From Flavobacteriales bacterium UBA5692 (GTDB taxonomy: Bacteria; Bacteroidota; Bacteroidia; Flavobacteriales_D; Sanyastnellaceae): a stretch of 5,805 nt of DNA. Shown piece after piece: positions 5,654-5,805 of the stretch; within the stretch, counting starts at the first letter, position 1, and each line of letters starts with the position of its first letter. The stretch covers positions 1,207-7,011 of the forward strand of contig DIHQ01000082.1 in the NCBI GenBank assembly GCA_002420235.1, in the 5' to 3' direction. Both the position numbers and the translations under genes were made by a program. The notes under the pieces are model-generated. The model saw only the letters and a program-made list of their open reading frames with translations. It did no database searches and had not been told where the DNA came from.

Positions 5654-5805
5654 TTAAAAGCGCCAATCTGCGCTTATGGATGGCAAGAAGGGCAATTGAT
5701 TCACCCGATCTCCAGTGACACGATTGATGTAAAAAACATTGTCACGACTGTATACATTGGTCGCACCTGCAGAAAATTCAAGTGTGTGATTATTAAACAG
5801 CTGGA
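5654..5805 (-). CDS. C-terminal end of a probable TonB-dependent receptor / outer-membrane beta-barrel protein, cut by window edge
   Basis: On the minus strand one frame is open from the window edge to TAA 5656-5654 and encodes 49 residues. The sequence alternates polar and hydrophobic residues (LEFSAGATNVYSRDNVFYINRV, residues 8-29, split as LEFSAGATNVYS and RDNVFYINRV), then has a turn with Gly-Asp, and ends LPFLPSISADWRF. A closing strand with PFLPSIS and a terminal Phe is characteristic of TonB-dependent receptors of Bacteroidota, and the N-x-[YF]-x-R-x-N-x-[FY] pattern matches their penultimate strands. The terminal aromatic residue is the signal recognised by the BAM machinery. The other two minus frames are closed by stops. 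The gene converges on recN with only 10 nt between stop codons. The ligand is unknown, as plug and barrel lie outside the window. Confidence 0.72.
   Translation of the reverse strand, partial: QLFNNHTLEFSAGATNVYSRDNVFYINRVTGDRVNQLPFLPSISADWRF
5658..5675 (-). terminator. Weak hairpin at the recN / receptor convergence point, possible terminator
   Basis: AAGCGC and GCGCTT form a perfect 6-bp stem around a 6-nt loop. On the minus strand the stem runs into TTTTAA, a short U-tract that includes the stop codon of the receptor gene. On the plus strand, downstream of recN, the stem is preceded by AAAA but followed by ATGG, so it is not a good recN terminator. The stem lies within the last codons of the receptor gene, so it may simply be coding sequence. 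Confidence 0.25.

Overview
The window looks like a chromosomal core region of a Bacteroidota genome, most likely Flavobacteriales (Cryomorphaceae/Schleiferiaceae-like marine lineages would fit). Three things point there: the gene order bamD – rpoZ – coaBC – DUF4835 – recN, which I know as a conserved flavobacterial neighbourhood; the diverged Bacteroidota form of the RNA polymerase omega subunit; and lineage-typical residues in CoaBC (PAMD and LASG in place of PAMN and the Cys-containing loop). Base composition is mixed, roughly half G+C by eye, without the strong A+T bias of many Flavobacterium species.

Layout. Positions 1-483 (minus strand) hold the N-terminal 161 codons of a PLP-dependent alpha-oxoamine synthase (the AONS/KBL/serine palmitoyltransferase family, probably the Bacteroidota sphingolipid or sulfonolipid first-step clade), cut by the window edge. 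A 123-bp divergent intergenic region (484-606) carries weak Bacteroidota-type promoter candidates and a perfect 6-bp inverted repeat. Five plus-strand genes then run almost gap-free from 607 to 5643: bamD, rpoZ, coaBC, a DUF4835 (PorD-like) exported protein, and recN. Spacings are 8, 27, -1 (TAATG overlap) and 14 nt, so a single transcription unit is likely. Converging on recN from the right, 10 nt after its stop, is the C-terminal end of a minus-strand gene (5654-5805). Its last 49 residues look like the terminal beta-strand of a TonB-dependent receptor.

Function. The putative operon mixes outer-membrane biogenesis (BamD, and possibly type IX secretion through the DUF4835 protein) with housekeeping functions: transcription (omega), coenzyme A synthesis (CoaBC) and double-strand-break repair (RecN). 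The flanking lipid enzyme and outer-membrane receptor also relate to the cell envelope. All five complete genes look intact, with no frameshift, mobile element, CRISPR array or RNA gene. I see no undescribed multi-gene system here. The points most worth checking are the paired active-site substitutions in CoaBC, the inverted repeat in the divergent promoter region, and the GC hairpin abutting the coaBC start codon.
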